From NCBI GenBank assembly GCA_003247575.1, contig QJZC01000056.1:1-60235 (forward strand): a DNA stretch of 60,235 nt. Direction: 5' to 3'. Source of the stretch: Pseudomonadota bacterium. GTDB lineage: Bacteria; Myxococcota_A; UBA9160; SZUA-336. Below the pieces are notes generated by a model. That model made no database searches. It was not told where the DNA came from and saw only the letters and a program-made list of their open reading frames with translations. The translations under genes were made by a program, and so were the position numbers. This document shows positions 16,189 to 24,654 of this stretch, one piece after another. The first letter of the stretch is position 1. Each line of letters starts with the position of its first letter.

Positions 16189-18900
16189 ATGCAGAGAAGA
16201 GCACTCACAGCGCTTCTCGCCGGGGGGCTCGGACTGGCCGGGGCTCCGGCGGCTCAGGCGCAGGGGGATACGCAGGACAAGGACGCATCGCGCGCGCGCG
16301 CCAGCGGCATCGAAGAGATCGTCGTCACGGCTCGAAAGCGCGAGGAGAGCTTGCAGCAGACCCCGGTTGCGATCACCGCATTCACGGAGACGGACATTCA
16401 GGACCGAGACATTCGTCAGATCCAGGAGATCACGGCGAGCGTCCCGAGCCTGCAGTTCGACAACGCCACGGGCAGTGCGAGCTCGGCGCGCCTCTATCTT
16501 CGGGGTGTCGGAAACGGAGATCCGATCTCCAGCGACGACCCAGGCGTCGGCCTCTACGTCGACGGCGTGTTTCTTCCTCGCGCGCAGGGTGCCGTGCTGA
16601 CCGTGTCCGATGTGCAGCAGGTCGAGGTTCTGCGCGGGCCGCAGGGTACCTTGTTCGGGAAGAATACGATCGGCGGAGCGATCTCGATCACGACGCGTAA
16701 GCCCGATCCTTCCGAGCGCTTCGGCAGTGCCTCGGTTCGCTACGGAAACTACGATCGGTTCGACACGCGCTTTTCGTACAATCTGCCGCTCGTGCCGGAA
16801 AAGTCGGCGCTGCGCTTGAGCTTTGCGACGGCTACGCAGGATGGTGTGGCAAAGAACAAGAGCACAGGACGCGACTTCTCGGACGACAAGCTGCTCGCCG
16901 GACGTGCGCAGATCATGTTCCTGCCGAGCGATCAGCTGGAGCTCAACCTGAGCCTCGATCGGAGCATCGAGAACCGAGCTCCGATCGGCGGGAAGTGCAA
17001 GGTATCGAATACCAAGTCGAGCCCGAGCATTGCAGCGGGTCGCATACCGAACGGAGTCACGGTGGGCGAGTTCCTTCCGGGAACGAGCGTGACCGACCCG
17101 ACGATGCTCGTAGACAACGGGATGAACGGCGGGATCGCAGGCAACGGAATTGTCGAGTTCGGCGAAGCCGATGCCAACGGGAATGGGAAGATCGATCCGG
17201 CTGCTGCAGCGGTGGCATTCGCCTCGGCGGCACAGCTGACAGGGAACGTGGCGGCGTCGATCGGGACGGCGTCGGTGGTCAATGTCGCGCTGGGTGGACC
17301 ATTCGGGGCGAACAACCTGCTGGCTTCGTGCATTCAGGACGATGCGCGCGACGAGCGAAGCATCGCGTCCGACCTCACCTCGTCGAAGAACTACCTCGAG
17401 ACCTGGGGCACGAACGCGACCATGGTCTATGACTTCGGCGATCTGACCCTCAAGTCGATCAGCTCGTGGCGCCAGAACAAGAACACGGTACGAATCGACA
17501 ACGACTACACCGAGCTCAACTTCGCACAGGCTTCCATAGATGCGGGCAATGAGATCCAGGACGCCTTCAGCCAGGAGCTGCAGCTGACCGGGTTGGCTCT
17601 CGACGGTCGGCTGAAGTTCGCGGTCGGACTCTATGCGTTCTCCGAGGACATTCGCGGTGAAACGCCCACTGGGCTCTCGAGCACGGTCCGTTTCCCGGTG
17701 GCGACCGCCTTCTTGGTGGATCCCGTGCTCGGCGTGCGAGATCCCGCGACCGCGGTCTCGCTCGGTGCGTTCTCCTTCAGTCCGAACTTCGCGGCTCGTT
17801 TTCCGCGCGCAGCCACCGATGCCACCTGTGCGGGTGTCGGTGCGGTCGCAGCGGCGACTGCACCGGTTGGGTGTATCTCGCTGTTCGGGGCCGCTACCCG
17901 GACGACCTTGCGTGTGAAGAACTACGGCTACGCGGGGTACACGCAGGCGACGTACGACCTGGACGATCAGTGGAGCGTGACGCTCGGTGCTCGACTGACG
18001 GCCGAGCGCAAGCGTGCGCGCAGCCGCGTGGTCGCCATCACCGATGGCTTCGTGGGCGCGAGGGCGCGCAGCGCGGGTGAGACCGACTTCGATTTCAACC
18101 GCGCCGCACGCTTCAAGGACATCAGCCCGCTGGTGAACCTGAGCTATCAGGCCACCGACGATCTGATGCTCTACACGACGTACTCGAAGGGCTTCAAGAG
18201 CGGGGGATTCAATGGGCGTGCGAATGCCGATCAGCTGACGACCCCGATCGACGACGAGAAGCTGACCTCGTACGAGGTCGGCTTCAAGACAGGGTTCTTC
18301 GGCAACCGCGTGTTCCTGAATGGCGCGGCCTACTGGAGCATCTACGAGGACATCCAGCTCACGATCCCGATGGGTCTCAATGGCCAGGCGTCGATCGCGG
18401 TGTTGAATGCGGGCGAAGCTGAGATCAAGGGTGGCGAGCTCGAGCTCAAGGCGCAGGTGACCGACGATCTGTTCTTGACCGGTTCGTTCGGTGTCGTCAA
18501 CTCGCGCTACACGGAGTTCGATGACTCGCTCAATCTGAATGCCAAGGATCGGCGCTTGCTGGCGAGCCCGAACTACACGGGCAACGTGGCCGCCACCTAT
18601 ACCCTGCCGCTCGGAAGCATGGGCGACATGCGCCTACGCACGGAGTGGACGCATCGTGGCAGCAGCGGCACCGACGTCGTCGAGAGCGAGGTGCTCCGCA
18701 AGGGGAAGAACGGCGAGCTCGATGCGACCATGACGCTGGCGCTTGCGGATGGTGCCACGGAGATCACGTTCTTCGGTACGAACCTACTGAACCGCACGTA
18801 CTTCGAGAACGGCGTGAACCTGGACGCAAGTCTCGGGATCGCGTATCGCTTCTACAACAAGCCTCGCATGTACGGTGTAGAGCTGCGTCGCAGCTTCTGA
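16189..18900 (+). CDS. TonB-dependent outer-membrane receptor
   Basis: 903 residues. Signal peptide MQRRALTALLAGGLGLAGAP and a cut near AQAQ; TonB box EEIVVTARKREESLQ (about 40-54); plug domain with LYLRGVGNGDPISSDDPGVG and EVLRGPQGTLFGKNTIGGAI (about 145-165); then a beta-barrel ending in an aromatic C-terminus (VELRRSF). The opening matches the large receptor group of sphingomonads and related bacteria that import plant, aromatic or steroid-like compounds rather than classical siderophores; no iron genes are nearby. An insertion at about residues 300-385 contains an EF-hand-like loop, DANGNGKID, and the sequence VEFGEADANGNG, unusual in this family. Start ATG 16189 has AAGGAG seven bases upstream. 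A strong terminator follows at 18953-18991. Confidence 0.94.
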   Translation: MQRRALTALLAGGLGLAGAPAAQAQGDTQDKDASRARASGIEEIVVTARKREESLQQTPVAITAFTETDIQDRDIRQIQEITASVPSLQFDNATGSASSARLYLRGVGNGDPISSDDPGVGLYVDGVFLPRAQGAVLTVSDVQQVEVLRGPQGTLFGKNTIGGAISITTRKPDPSERFGSASVRYGNYDRFDTRFSYNLPLVPEKSALRLSFATATQDGVAKNKSTGRDFSDDKLLAGRAQIMFLPSDQLELNLSLDRSIENRAPIGGKCKVSNTKSSPSIAAGRIPNGVTVGEFLPGTSVTDPTMLVDNGMNGGIAGNGIVEFGEADANGNGKIDPAAAAVAFASAAQLTGNVAASIGTASVVNVALGGPFGANNLLASCIQDDARDERSIASDLTSSKNYLETWGTNATMVYDFGDLTLKSISSWRQNKNTVRIDNDYTELNFAQASIDAGNEIQDAFSQELQLTGLALDGRLKFAVGLYAFSEDIRGETPTGLSSTVRFPVATAFLVDPVLGVRDPATAVSLGAFSFSPNFAARFPRAATDATCAGVGAVAAATAPVGCISLFGAATRTTLRVKNYGYAGYTQATYDLDDQWSVTLGARLTAERKRARSRVVAITDGFVGARARSAGETDFDFNRAARFKDISPLVNLSYQATDDLMLYTTYSKGFKSGGFNGRANADQLTTPIDDEKLTSYEVGFKTGFFGNRVFLNGAAYWSIYEDIQLTIPMGLNGQASIAVLNAGEAEIKGGELELKAQVTDDLFLTGSFGVVNSRYTEFDDSLNLNAKDRRLLASPNYTGNVAATYTLPLGSMGDMRLRTEWTHRGSSGTDVVESEVLRKGKNGELDATMTLALADGATEITFFGTNLLNRTYFENGVNLDASLGIAYRFYNKPRMYGVELRRSF

Positions 18901-18909
18901 GATCGGTTC

Positions 18910-18928
18910 GGGGAAGGGCGACTTCCCC
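18910..18928. other. Small perfect hairpin after the TonB receptor gene
   Basis: GGGGAAG at 18910-18916 and CTTCCCC at 18922-18928 form a 7-bp stem with a 5-nt loop. It lies 10 bp after the receptor stop and just before the main terminator, so it may protect the mRNA 3' end. Confidence 0.6.
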
Positions 18929-18952
18929 TGCCGACGTGGTTCTGGATGACCG

Positions 18953-18991
18953 AGGGCGGTCGGGAGTGGATCCCGACCGCCCTTTCCCTTT
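18953..18991 (+). terminator. Rho-independent terminator of the TonB receptor gene
   Basis: A perfect 13-bp stem (AGGGCGGTCGGGA at 18953-18965, TCCCGACCGCCCT at 18971-18983) with loop GTGGA, followed by ttcccttt at 18984-18991. This is a strong intrinsic terminator. Confidence 0.9.
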
Positions 18992-19037
18992 GCAGAGCAT
19001 CGCGCTTGCAGAGCATTGCGTTTGTGGAGCGTTTCGT
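18990..19037. repeat. 16-bp tandem repeat, three degenerating copies
   Basis: Units ttgcagagcatcgcgc (18990-19005), ttgcagagcattgcgt (19006-19021) and ttgtggagcgtttcgt (19022-19037). Copies 1 and 2 differ at two positions; copy 3 has diverged further. It begins directly at the end of the terminator T-tract. Confidence 0.85.
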
Positions 19038-19185
19038 TCGGTGAGCGCTGGGAAACTGCCTTGCGTCCTGGAACGGGCGCGATGGGGAACGGTTTGCGTT
19101 CGTGGGGCCGCCGTGGGAGCATGGGCCGGCGCTGGCCCTGGATCGTTGTCCTGGGCAGACACTCATGGCTAGGAGAACGACGCAT

Positions 19186-19935
19186 ATGTCCTGCACGCCC
19201 CAATTGTTCCCCCGGAATGCAGACACCAAGAATGCAGACACCAAGGATCGGACGAGTCCGCAGATCGTCCGGGGTAGCCTGCTGGCTCTCGCAACTTGTC
19301 TGAGCCTAGCGTGCGGCGGGGGTACGGATTCGGCCAGCGCAGACGGTCCGCTGACGGCAGATGGGGCAACCGCGGGCGAGGCCATCGCAGACGAGACCGC
19401 TCCGGTGGCAGCGCAGGCATCCGAGGCCGGACAGGGTTCGGCGGCTGCATCCAGCGAGGCTGGACGCACCGAGACGGTCGCCGGCTTGCGCTTCGTCGTG
19501 CCGCCCGAGTGGGAGTCCGAGGCACCCCAGAGCTCGATGCGCATTGCCCAGTTTCGTGTGCCCGGCGACTCCGGCGACGCGAGCCTGGTGTTGTTCCGTT
19601 TTCCCGGTGGCGGGGGGTCGGCCGAGGCCAACGTCAACCGATGGATGCAGCAGTTCACACAGCCGGATGGCACCCCGACCCAGGATCGGGCCGTGGTCCA
19701 AGCCGCGGAGGCGGGTCCGTTGAAGCTCACGCGCCTCGATGTGTCGGGAACCTACGGAGGGCAGCAGATGCCCGGGGCACCCGCGCAGGCTTCACTCGAG
19801 AACGCACGCTTGCTCGCGCTCGTCGTCGAAGGCTCTGGCGATCCCTACTTCTTCAAACTGCAGGGACCGGGCGAGACCGTGGGAAAGTGGGCGTCCGCCT
19901 GGGAAGCGATGGTGCAGTCCCTCACGCTCGAGTGA
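19186..19935 (+). CDS. Hypothetical lipoprotein
   Basis: 249 residues. A hydrophobic stretch SLLALATCLSLAC ends in a lipobox with Cys at about residue 43, followed by GGGTDSASADG, so the protein should be lipidated. The n-region is unusually long and contains the duplicated NADTKNADTK. After an Ala/Glu/Gly-rich linker (about 45-90) comes a compact domain: VAGLRFVVPPEWESEAPQSS, MRIAQFRVPGDSGDASLVLF, and a C-terminus with FFKLQGPGETVGKWASAWEA. That pattern recurs in small lipoproteins that evaluate wild-type membrane-bound proteins, but no function is known to me. ATG 19186 has AGGAGA nine bases upstream; ATG 19165 is an alternative. Confidence 0.65.
   Translation: MSCTPQLFPRNADTKNADTKDRTSPQIVRGSLLALATCLSLACGGGTDSASADGPLTADGATAGEAIADETAPVAAQASEAGQGSAAASSEAGRTETVAGLRFVVPPEWESEAPQSSMRIAQFRVPGDSGDASLVLFRFPGGGGSAEANVNRWMQQFTQPDGTPTQDRAVVQAAEAGPLKLTRLDVSGTYGGQQMPGAPAQASLENARLLALVVEGSGDPYFFKLQGPGETVGKWASAWEAMVQSLTLE
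19216..19245. repeat. 15-bp perfect in-frame duplication in a lipoprotein gene
   Basis: aatgcagacaccaag at 19216-19230 is repeated exactly at 19231-19245, giving NADTK twice in the n-region of the signal peptide. Confidence 0.95.
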
Positions 19936-19943
19936 GACGAGAC

Positions 19944-21314
19944 TCAGCGTGGCATGCGCTCCCACACCTCTTGAATGGTCTCCGAGCGGATCCCAGCCGC
20001 GGCGAGCTTGCGGGCCAGCTCGCGGAACTGATCGGGCTCGTATTCGAGCGCGTCGGTGGCGGGCGCGCGCAGCTTGTGGAACATGAGAATCAGCCAGGCC
20101 CCTTCCTGGATCGCCTGCTGTGCGCGCTTCACGATCTCGTCGGGAGGCGTCGTGTTGAGTACGTTCAACACGCGAAGCTTGTGCGGATCCGCAGGCGGAA
20201 GCGTCTCGGGGCCGGAGCCAGCCAGGCGTCCCGTCGCGAAGACCCTGCGAGCGATTCGCAGCGAATCCCCTCGATCGATCTTGCCAAGCGGATAGGCAAA
20301 GTGATGGGCGCCGCTCTCGAAGCCGTGTGCTTCCAGATAGCGACGCACTCCCAGTAGGGCACGGTCGAGCTGGCGGGGTGTCATCTCGGTCAGTGGAGTG
20401 CCGTGGTGCCCTGCGATTTCCCAGCCGAAGCGGTCGTGCATCTCGTGCAGCTGGTCGAGGCCGAGGAACCCGACGGATCCAATCAGACGCGGGATGATGT
20501 AGGCGGTTCCGCGAAGCCGGTGCTCGGCGAGGATCTCGGCGGCCAGCCACTGATCTTCGACGCCATCGTCGAAGGTGATCGACAGGGCACCGGCCCGCGG
20601 GCTTGGTTGGGTGGCGACGCCCGCGATCGAGACATCCACAGCGCCCTCGCCGCGGTCGCGGACCAGCCAGCCGATGGAGTTGATGCGTTTGCGGTCCGGT
20701 TTCCCTTCGACGCGCGCCGAGGCAAAGCTCACCGTATATTCCGCCCACGTCGCGTCCTGAACGAAGTTGAAGTCGAGGTCTCCGAACAGCGGCAGAGTGA
20801 ACGCGAAGTAGTTGCTCTCGAAGTTGTCCGAGGAGAGCCGGAGCTCGAAGGCCGCGAGCTGTCGCATCTCGTCGACACGGATCCACACCTTCAGAAACTT
20901 CCCCGACAGGTCCCAGGGACGCTCGGGAGGTCGCTGCGTCGCGACGAAGAACGGCTCTGCACCGCCCATGCTGAGGCAGCGCAGCGAGCTCAAGACCTCC
21001 TGCTGTTCGGGCCAGCAGCGAGCCGGGCCCCAGCGCAGTACGACGGAGCCGGGCCGCTGCAGATCGTCGAGCCACATGCGCTCGGGCGCCGCGGCGGCCG
21101 GCAGGCTCCCGATCCAAGCGAGCGCGAGAATGCAGACGGTGAGCCACGAGCCTTTGGCGTTGCGGCGAGAAGGGCGTGGTTCGGGGGCCGTGCGGGCGAT
21201 GGGGCGAGCTCCTCTGCCAGCCGCATCGTCGCCGACCGGATCCGACTTGAAGGGCGGAGGCGCGTCAGCTGCGTCGTCCGCGCGGGGGATCCGCAGCCAG
21301 GCGGCAGGTGGCAT
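19944..21314 (-). CDS. Secreted polysaccharide deacetylase (NodB homology) with N-terminal beta domain
   Basis: 456 residues. A hydrophobic signal-like segment (SWLTVCILALAWIGSLPAAA, about 56-75) follows an unusually long, Pro/Arg-rich N-terminus, so the true start may lie inside. Residues 80-235 form a beta-sandwich-like domain reminiscent of carbohydrate-binding modules. The NodB domain (about 240-400) shows the metal-binding Asp in ITFDDGVED, a His-rich GHHGTPLTEM segment and FAYPLGK. It would remove acetyl groups from a surface or cell-wall polysaccharide in the periplasm or outside. The metal His triad seems partly altered, since the second His of the usual HxxxxH is not obvious. It ends 8 bp from the convergent lipoprotein gene. 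Confidence 0.82.
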   Translation of the reverse strand: MPPAAWLRIPRADDAADAPPPFKSDPVGDDAAGRGARPIARTAPEPRPSRRNAKGSWLTVCILALAWIGSLPAAAAPERMWLDDLQRPGSVVLRWGPARCWPEQQEVLSSLRCLSMGGAEPFFVATQRPPERPWDLSGKFLKVWIRVDEMRQLAAFELRLSSDNFESNYFAFTLPLFGDLDFNFVQDATWAEYTVSFASARVEGKPDRKRINSIGWLVRDRGEGAVDVSIAGVATQPSPRAGALSITFDDGVEDQWLAAEILAEHRLRGTAYIIPRLIGSVGFLGLDQLHEMHDRFGWEIAGHHGTPLTEMTPRQLDRALLGVRRYLEAHGFESGAHHFAYPLGKIDRGDSLRIARRVFATGRLAGSGPETLPPADPHKLRVLNVLNTTPPDEIVKRAQQAIQEGAWLILMFHKLRAPATDALEYEPDQFRELARKLAAAGIRSETIQEVWERMPR

Positions 21315-21413
21315 GCTCTAGCCATGGCCGCTCCGCCAGAACCCGGTTCTGCAGGGGGGCGGGCACTCGTGTACCATTCGATCAGATCTACCAGCTTCCG
21401 GAGGCGGGTCTCG

Positions 21414-22424
21414 ATGCGAACTCTTCAGTTCTGGGCGTTCTTTTTGGCTGCGCTCGCGAGTATGTCGCTCGGTCTCGAGGTCGAACGTCTGCAAGCCGCA
21501 GGCGCGGGCTCGCTCGCGTCCTCCGACTCGATCGACCCCTCGGAGTCGTCGGCGACTGCGAGCCTGGTTCGGGCCGGGTCCAAGGCTGTCCCCGACGCGC
21601 CAGGTGCGCGCAACCCGGCGCCCCGTAGCCTGGGATCCCCCCGCAGCCTGGCATCCGATGGGGCAGGGGCAGATGGGGATGCGACCTCGGCAGCCGCCGC
21701 ACCCCCGGGGGTCGGGGCGGCAGCGGGGATCGATTGGGGGCAGTGGGCGCGAGCGCTTCCGATGGCCTTCCCGCCGAGCTGGCAACCGCTCTCCACGCGT
21801 GAGCTCTGGTCCATGATGTCCCCTGGCTCGCGCGCATGGTTCGAGTCTGCGGGGCGCGCCCAGATCCACGAGACCGTGTGGGTCTCGGGCGTGCTGCCGG
21901 TCCTGGCCTCGCCACCGGCGATCTGGCTGGCCGCATTGTCCGTTCTGGTTTTCCTAGCCGCCCGCATGCGCGCCGGGCAGCAGGTGCCCACGCCGGCAGG
22001 CGTTCGCTCGTTCGTACGCTTCGGCGCGCTGGTGCTCGCAGGCATTGGCTTCGCGACCTTGGGAGCCGATCTGTTCCGAGCCGGCGGGGAGTGGGAGACG
22101 CGCTCCCTGCTCGAGCTCTGGTCCAGTCTGCATCCGCAGAGCCTGCTGGAGTGGGGACAAGCAACCTGGCTCAGCAATCTGCTCGACTGGCCGGCGTGGC
22201 TCGGTCTGGCCGGAGTCGGCGGGGGCTTGGCCTATCTGACGCGTCCTCGCCCCGATCTGGTGATGTATGCGGTGCCGCAGGCTGCCGTGGGTCCAGCGCG
22301 CTTCGTGGACGTGTCGCGCACCCTTGCGTATCTGGATTCGCTCCGTAGCTGGCCGCCGCGAGGGCGCAGGCGGCGGGATGCGATCCCGGACCGCGAACTG
22401 GCGGATCCGAGGCACTTCGACTGA
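21414..22424 (+). CDS. Hypothetical membrane protein
   Basis: 336 residues. N-terminal signal or anchor MRTLQFWAFFLAALASMSLG, then an Ala/Ser/Gly-rich disordered part to about residue 110, then a helical part with at least three likely membrane segments (about 165-185 VLASPPAIWLAALSVLVFLA, 202-222, and near 262). The C-terminus is Arg-rich and cytoplasmic-looking. I do not recognise a family. ATG 21414 has GGAGG nine bases upstream. The frame is open much further upstream, but that part is antisense to the deacetylase gene and non-coding in appearance. Confidence 0.6.
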   Translation: MRTLQFWAFFLAALASMSLGLEVERLQAAGAGSLASSDSIDPSESSATASLVRAGSKAVPDAPGARNPAPRSLGSPRSLASDGAGADGDATSAAAAPPGVGAAAGIDWGQWARALPMAFPPSWQPLSTRELWSMMSPGSRAWFESAGRAQIHETVWVSGVLPVLASPPAIWLAALSVLVFLAARMRAGQQVPTPAGVRSFVRFGALVLAGIGFATLGADLFRAGGEWETRSLLELWSSLHPQSLLEWGQATWLSNLLDWPAWLGLAGVGGGLAYLTRPRPDLVMYAVPQAAVGPARFVDVSRTLAYLDSLRSWPPRGRRRRDAIPDRELADPRHFD

Positions 22425-22442
22425 GCGGGGCGTTCCTCCGTC

Positions 22443-23387
22443 TCAGGCGGATCGCGCGCCCACCATGGCCCCGAGTGCAGCCCGTGACTCGAGCTCGCGA
22501 GCGAATTCTTCGATCCGTTCCTGGAAGGCCTCCGGAGCCTCGAGCGGGGCCATGTGGCCACAGTTGGGCAGCCACTGGAGCCGTGACTCGGCGGATTGCT
22601 CTGCGGTCAGCTGCGTAGCTTCTCGAGGGGCTACGCGGTCGTGATCGCCCTGACAGACGAGAACGGGTACCGCCACGTCTCGGAGGCCGTCTCGCAGAAC
22701 TGCGGCTCCCTGCGCGTCTATGAAGCTCTCGAACGCGGGCACGCGGCGGCTCCGTTCCAGCGACTCTCGCAGCGCCGTGAGCGGTTCCGAGACGAGCATT
22801 CGGCGCGGGTGGAGCAGCCGCTGCGGGTGGGCGGCGGAGAGACGCAGCTGGCGACGCCAGGTCCCGCTGCTGTGCAGCTGTCCGAAGCCACTCAGCACGA
22901 TCCCTTGCAGCAGCTCGGGCGCGAGTCGCCCCAAGGCGATCACGAGTGCGCACGACAGCGAGTGTCCGACCAGCACGACCGGTTCACCGATGCGGCGTAG
23001 AGCTTCATGCAGGAGCGCGAGATGTTGGCTGAAGCAAGGAATCCGGACCGGGGAGGGGCTGATGCCGAATCCGGGAAGGTCGAGGACACAGCCCGCGCGC
23101 TTCCCCGCAAGCGTGCGCAGCCACGGAGCGTACAGGTTTGCGGGGAGCCCGAGCGCAGGGAGCAGGACCACGCGCGTACGTGCACCGTCGACCTCGACTC
23201 CGTGGAGCTGGGTCCCGCGCAGAGACTCGAGACGCATGGGTCGAAGCTCGGTCTCCAGGCTGCGATCTGTGCGCGTCGGCGAATCGCTGTCTCGAGCCGA
23301 GCGCGTGCGGTGGCGGGTGGACCGCACAGGCAGCCGCAGCAAGGTCTTGGAACGTGCGGAGCTTTCCTGCATCCGGGGAGTCTCCAT
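22443..23387 (-). CDS. Alpha/beta-hydrolase
   Basis: About 314 residues. The core reads VVLLPALGLPANLYAPWLRT (beta-3 and oxyanion region), GHSLSCA with the nucleophilic Ser, QGDHDRV with the acidic residue, and NCGHMAPLE with the catalytic His, the normal order for the fold. The substrate cannot be predicted. The N-terminal 50 residues (from ATG 23387) are Arg/Ser/Thr-rich and may not be translated; ATG 23237, beginning MRLESLRG, is an alternative start close to the fold. It is divergent from the FAD oxidoreductase gene. Confidence 0.85.
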   Translation of the reverse strand: METPRMQESSARSKTLLRLPVRSTRHRTRSARDSDSPTRTDRSLETELRPMRLESLRGTQLHGVEVDGARTRVVLLPALGLPANLYAPWLRTLAGKRAGCVLDLPGFGISPSPVRIPCFSQHLALLHEALRRIGEPVVLVGHSLSCALVIALGRLAPELLQGIVLSGFGQLHSSGTWRRQLRLSAAHPQRLLHPRRMLVSEPLTALRESLERSRRVPAFESFIDAQGAAVLRDGLRDVAVPVLVCQGDHDRVAPREATQLTAEQSAESRLQWLPNCGHMAPLEAPEAFQERIEEFARELESRAALGAMVGARSA

Positions 23388-23430
23388 CGGCAATCCGAGG
23401 TCAGGTTGAGGGTCGATCGGACTACGCGCT

Positions 23431-24636
23431 GTGAATGAGTTCACCGAGGTCGCCGCAGATCTACTGCTCGTTGGCGGTGGCCACGCGCATGTCCAGGTGC
23501 TCGAGTCCTTGTGTGAGCACCCACTACCAGAGGTCACCGTCTGCGTGATTTCGGATCACCCGCACGCGCTCTATTCCGGCATGGTTCCCGGGCTCGTCGC
23601 CGGGGACTACGAGGTGGGACAGCTCTCGATCGACGTGGCTGCGCTGGCCGCGCGCGCGCGTGCGCGCGTGATTCTGGAGCCTGCGGTCCACGTGGATCCG
23701 GCGCGCAAGTTGGTCCGGCTGCGCAGTGGTCGGGTCTGCCGTTACCGGGTGGCGAGTCTGGACGTGGGCTCGACGATTCGTGCCGCCGGCATTCCTGGGG
23801 TGGCGGAGTTCGCGTTGCCTACCCGCCCGATCGGACGCTTCGTCGAGCGGGTCGAGCGTGAACTCGCAGCGGCTACGGAGACAAGGCGCCGGTTGCGCGT
23901 CGTCGTAGTGGGCCTGGGAATCGCGGGGATCGAACTGGCGTTCACGCTGGATGCTCGCTTGCGCGCGCTTGGGGCTCTGGCGCAAATCCAGCTGGTCGGA
24001 CGTTCGGAGGAGCTGGTCGGACGTTCGGAAGGGAACGCGCGACGCTCGCCTGGCTACCTGACCAGGCTCCACGATCTGGCGCGTACGCGGGGGATCGAGT
24101 GGATCGATGACTTCGAATTGTCCGCGGTCGAGACGGGAGCCGTTCGCTCGGGATCCCGGCGGCTCGAAGCCGACTTGGTCGTGCTCGCGACGGGGGCTGC
24201 CCCGCACGCGTGGCTACGGGATTCTCCACTGCCCACCTGTGCGCGTGGCTTCGTGCGCGTGAGCGAGACCTTGCAGGTGGTGGGAGTCCCGAGTCTGTTC
24301 GCCGTGGGAGACTGTGCTGCGATGGAGGCTGCTCCATGGGTGCCGAAGGCGGGGGTCTACGCGGTGCGCATGGGACCCGTCGTCACGCGAAACCTGCGTG
24401 CGCTGCTCGCGGGCACCCCGCTGGAGAGGTATACACCGCAGCGTGACTTCTTGGCGATCCTCAACCTCGGAGAACGCCGTGCTCTCGCCACGAAGTGGGG
24501 AGTATCCGTGTCTGGCCGCCTCGTATGGAGGCTGAAGGACGCCATCGACCGTCGGTTCATGCGACGATTCCAGAGCGAGGGCCTTCCATCCGTCGTAGCA
24601 GCCGGGAGGAGCCGTAGCAGCCCGGAGGAGTCGTAG
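23431..24636 (+). CDS. FAD-dependent pyridine nucleotide oxidoreductase, SelD-N-terminus-like
   Basis: 401 residues. N-terminal FAD motif LLLVGGGHAHVQVLESL (about 11-27), then HALYSGMVPGLVAGDYEVGQ (about 46-65), a second Rossmann motif VVVVGLGIAGIELAF (about 152-166), and the FAD-ribityl motif LFAVGDCAAMEA (about 289-300). GGGHAHVQVL together with YSGMVPGLVAG is the signature of the NDH-2-like domain that is often fused to the N-terminus of selenophosphate synthetase (TIGR03169 group). Here it stands alone; no SelD domain follows, so the electron acceptor and role are unknown. The protein ends inside a 19-bp tandem repeat that also holds the next ribosome binding site. It contains a 7-residue in-frame duplication. 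Confidence 0.85.
   Translation: MNEFTEVAADLLLVGGGHAHVQVLESLCEHPLPEVTVCVISDHPHALYSGMVPGLVAGDYEVGQLSIDVAALAARARARVILEPAVHVDPARKLVRLRSGRVCRYRVASLDVGSTIRAAGIPGVAEFALPTRPIGRFVERVERELAAATETRRRLRVVVVGLGIAGIELAFTLDARLRALGALAQIQLVGRSEELVGRSEGNARRSPGYLTRLHDLARTRGIEWIDDFELSAVETGAVRSGSRRLEADLVVLATGAAPHAWLRDSPLPTCARGFVRVSETLQVVGVPSLFAVGDCAAMEAAPWVPKAGVYAVRMGPVVTRNLRALLAGTPLERYTPQRDFLAILNLGERRALATKWGVSVSGRLVWRLKDAIDRRFMRRFQSEGLPSVVAAGRSRSSPEES
23992..24033. repeat. 21-bp in-frame tandem duplication
   Basis: ctggtcggacgttcggagga(g) at 23992-24012 is repeated at 24013-24033 with two changes, giving LVGRSEE then LVGRSEG. Confidence 0.9.
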
Positions 24637-24650
24637 CAGTCTGGAGGAGT
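24594..24650. repeat. 19-bp tandem repeat (x3) carrying a Shine-Dalgarno in each copy
   Basis: Units at 24594-24612, 24613-24631 and 24632-24650: cgtagcagccgggaggagc, cgtagcagcccggaggagt and cgtagcagtctggaggagt. Each contains GGAGGAG or a one-base variant. Copies 1 and 2 are translated as the C-terminus of the FAD oxidoreductase, copy 3 contains its TAG stop (24634-24636), and the SD of copy 3 lies five bases from the ATG of the MAPEG gene at 24655. Confidence 0.92.
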
Positions 24651-24654
24651 CTGG

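Noticed and set aside
20403..21413. Plus-strand frame extending the membrane protein gene upstream for 1 kb
   Set aside because: It is antisense to the polysaccharide deacetylase gene and lacks protein-like character; a good SD and signal segment start at 21414.
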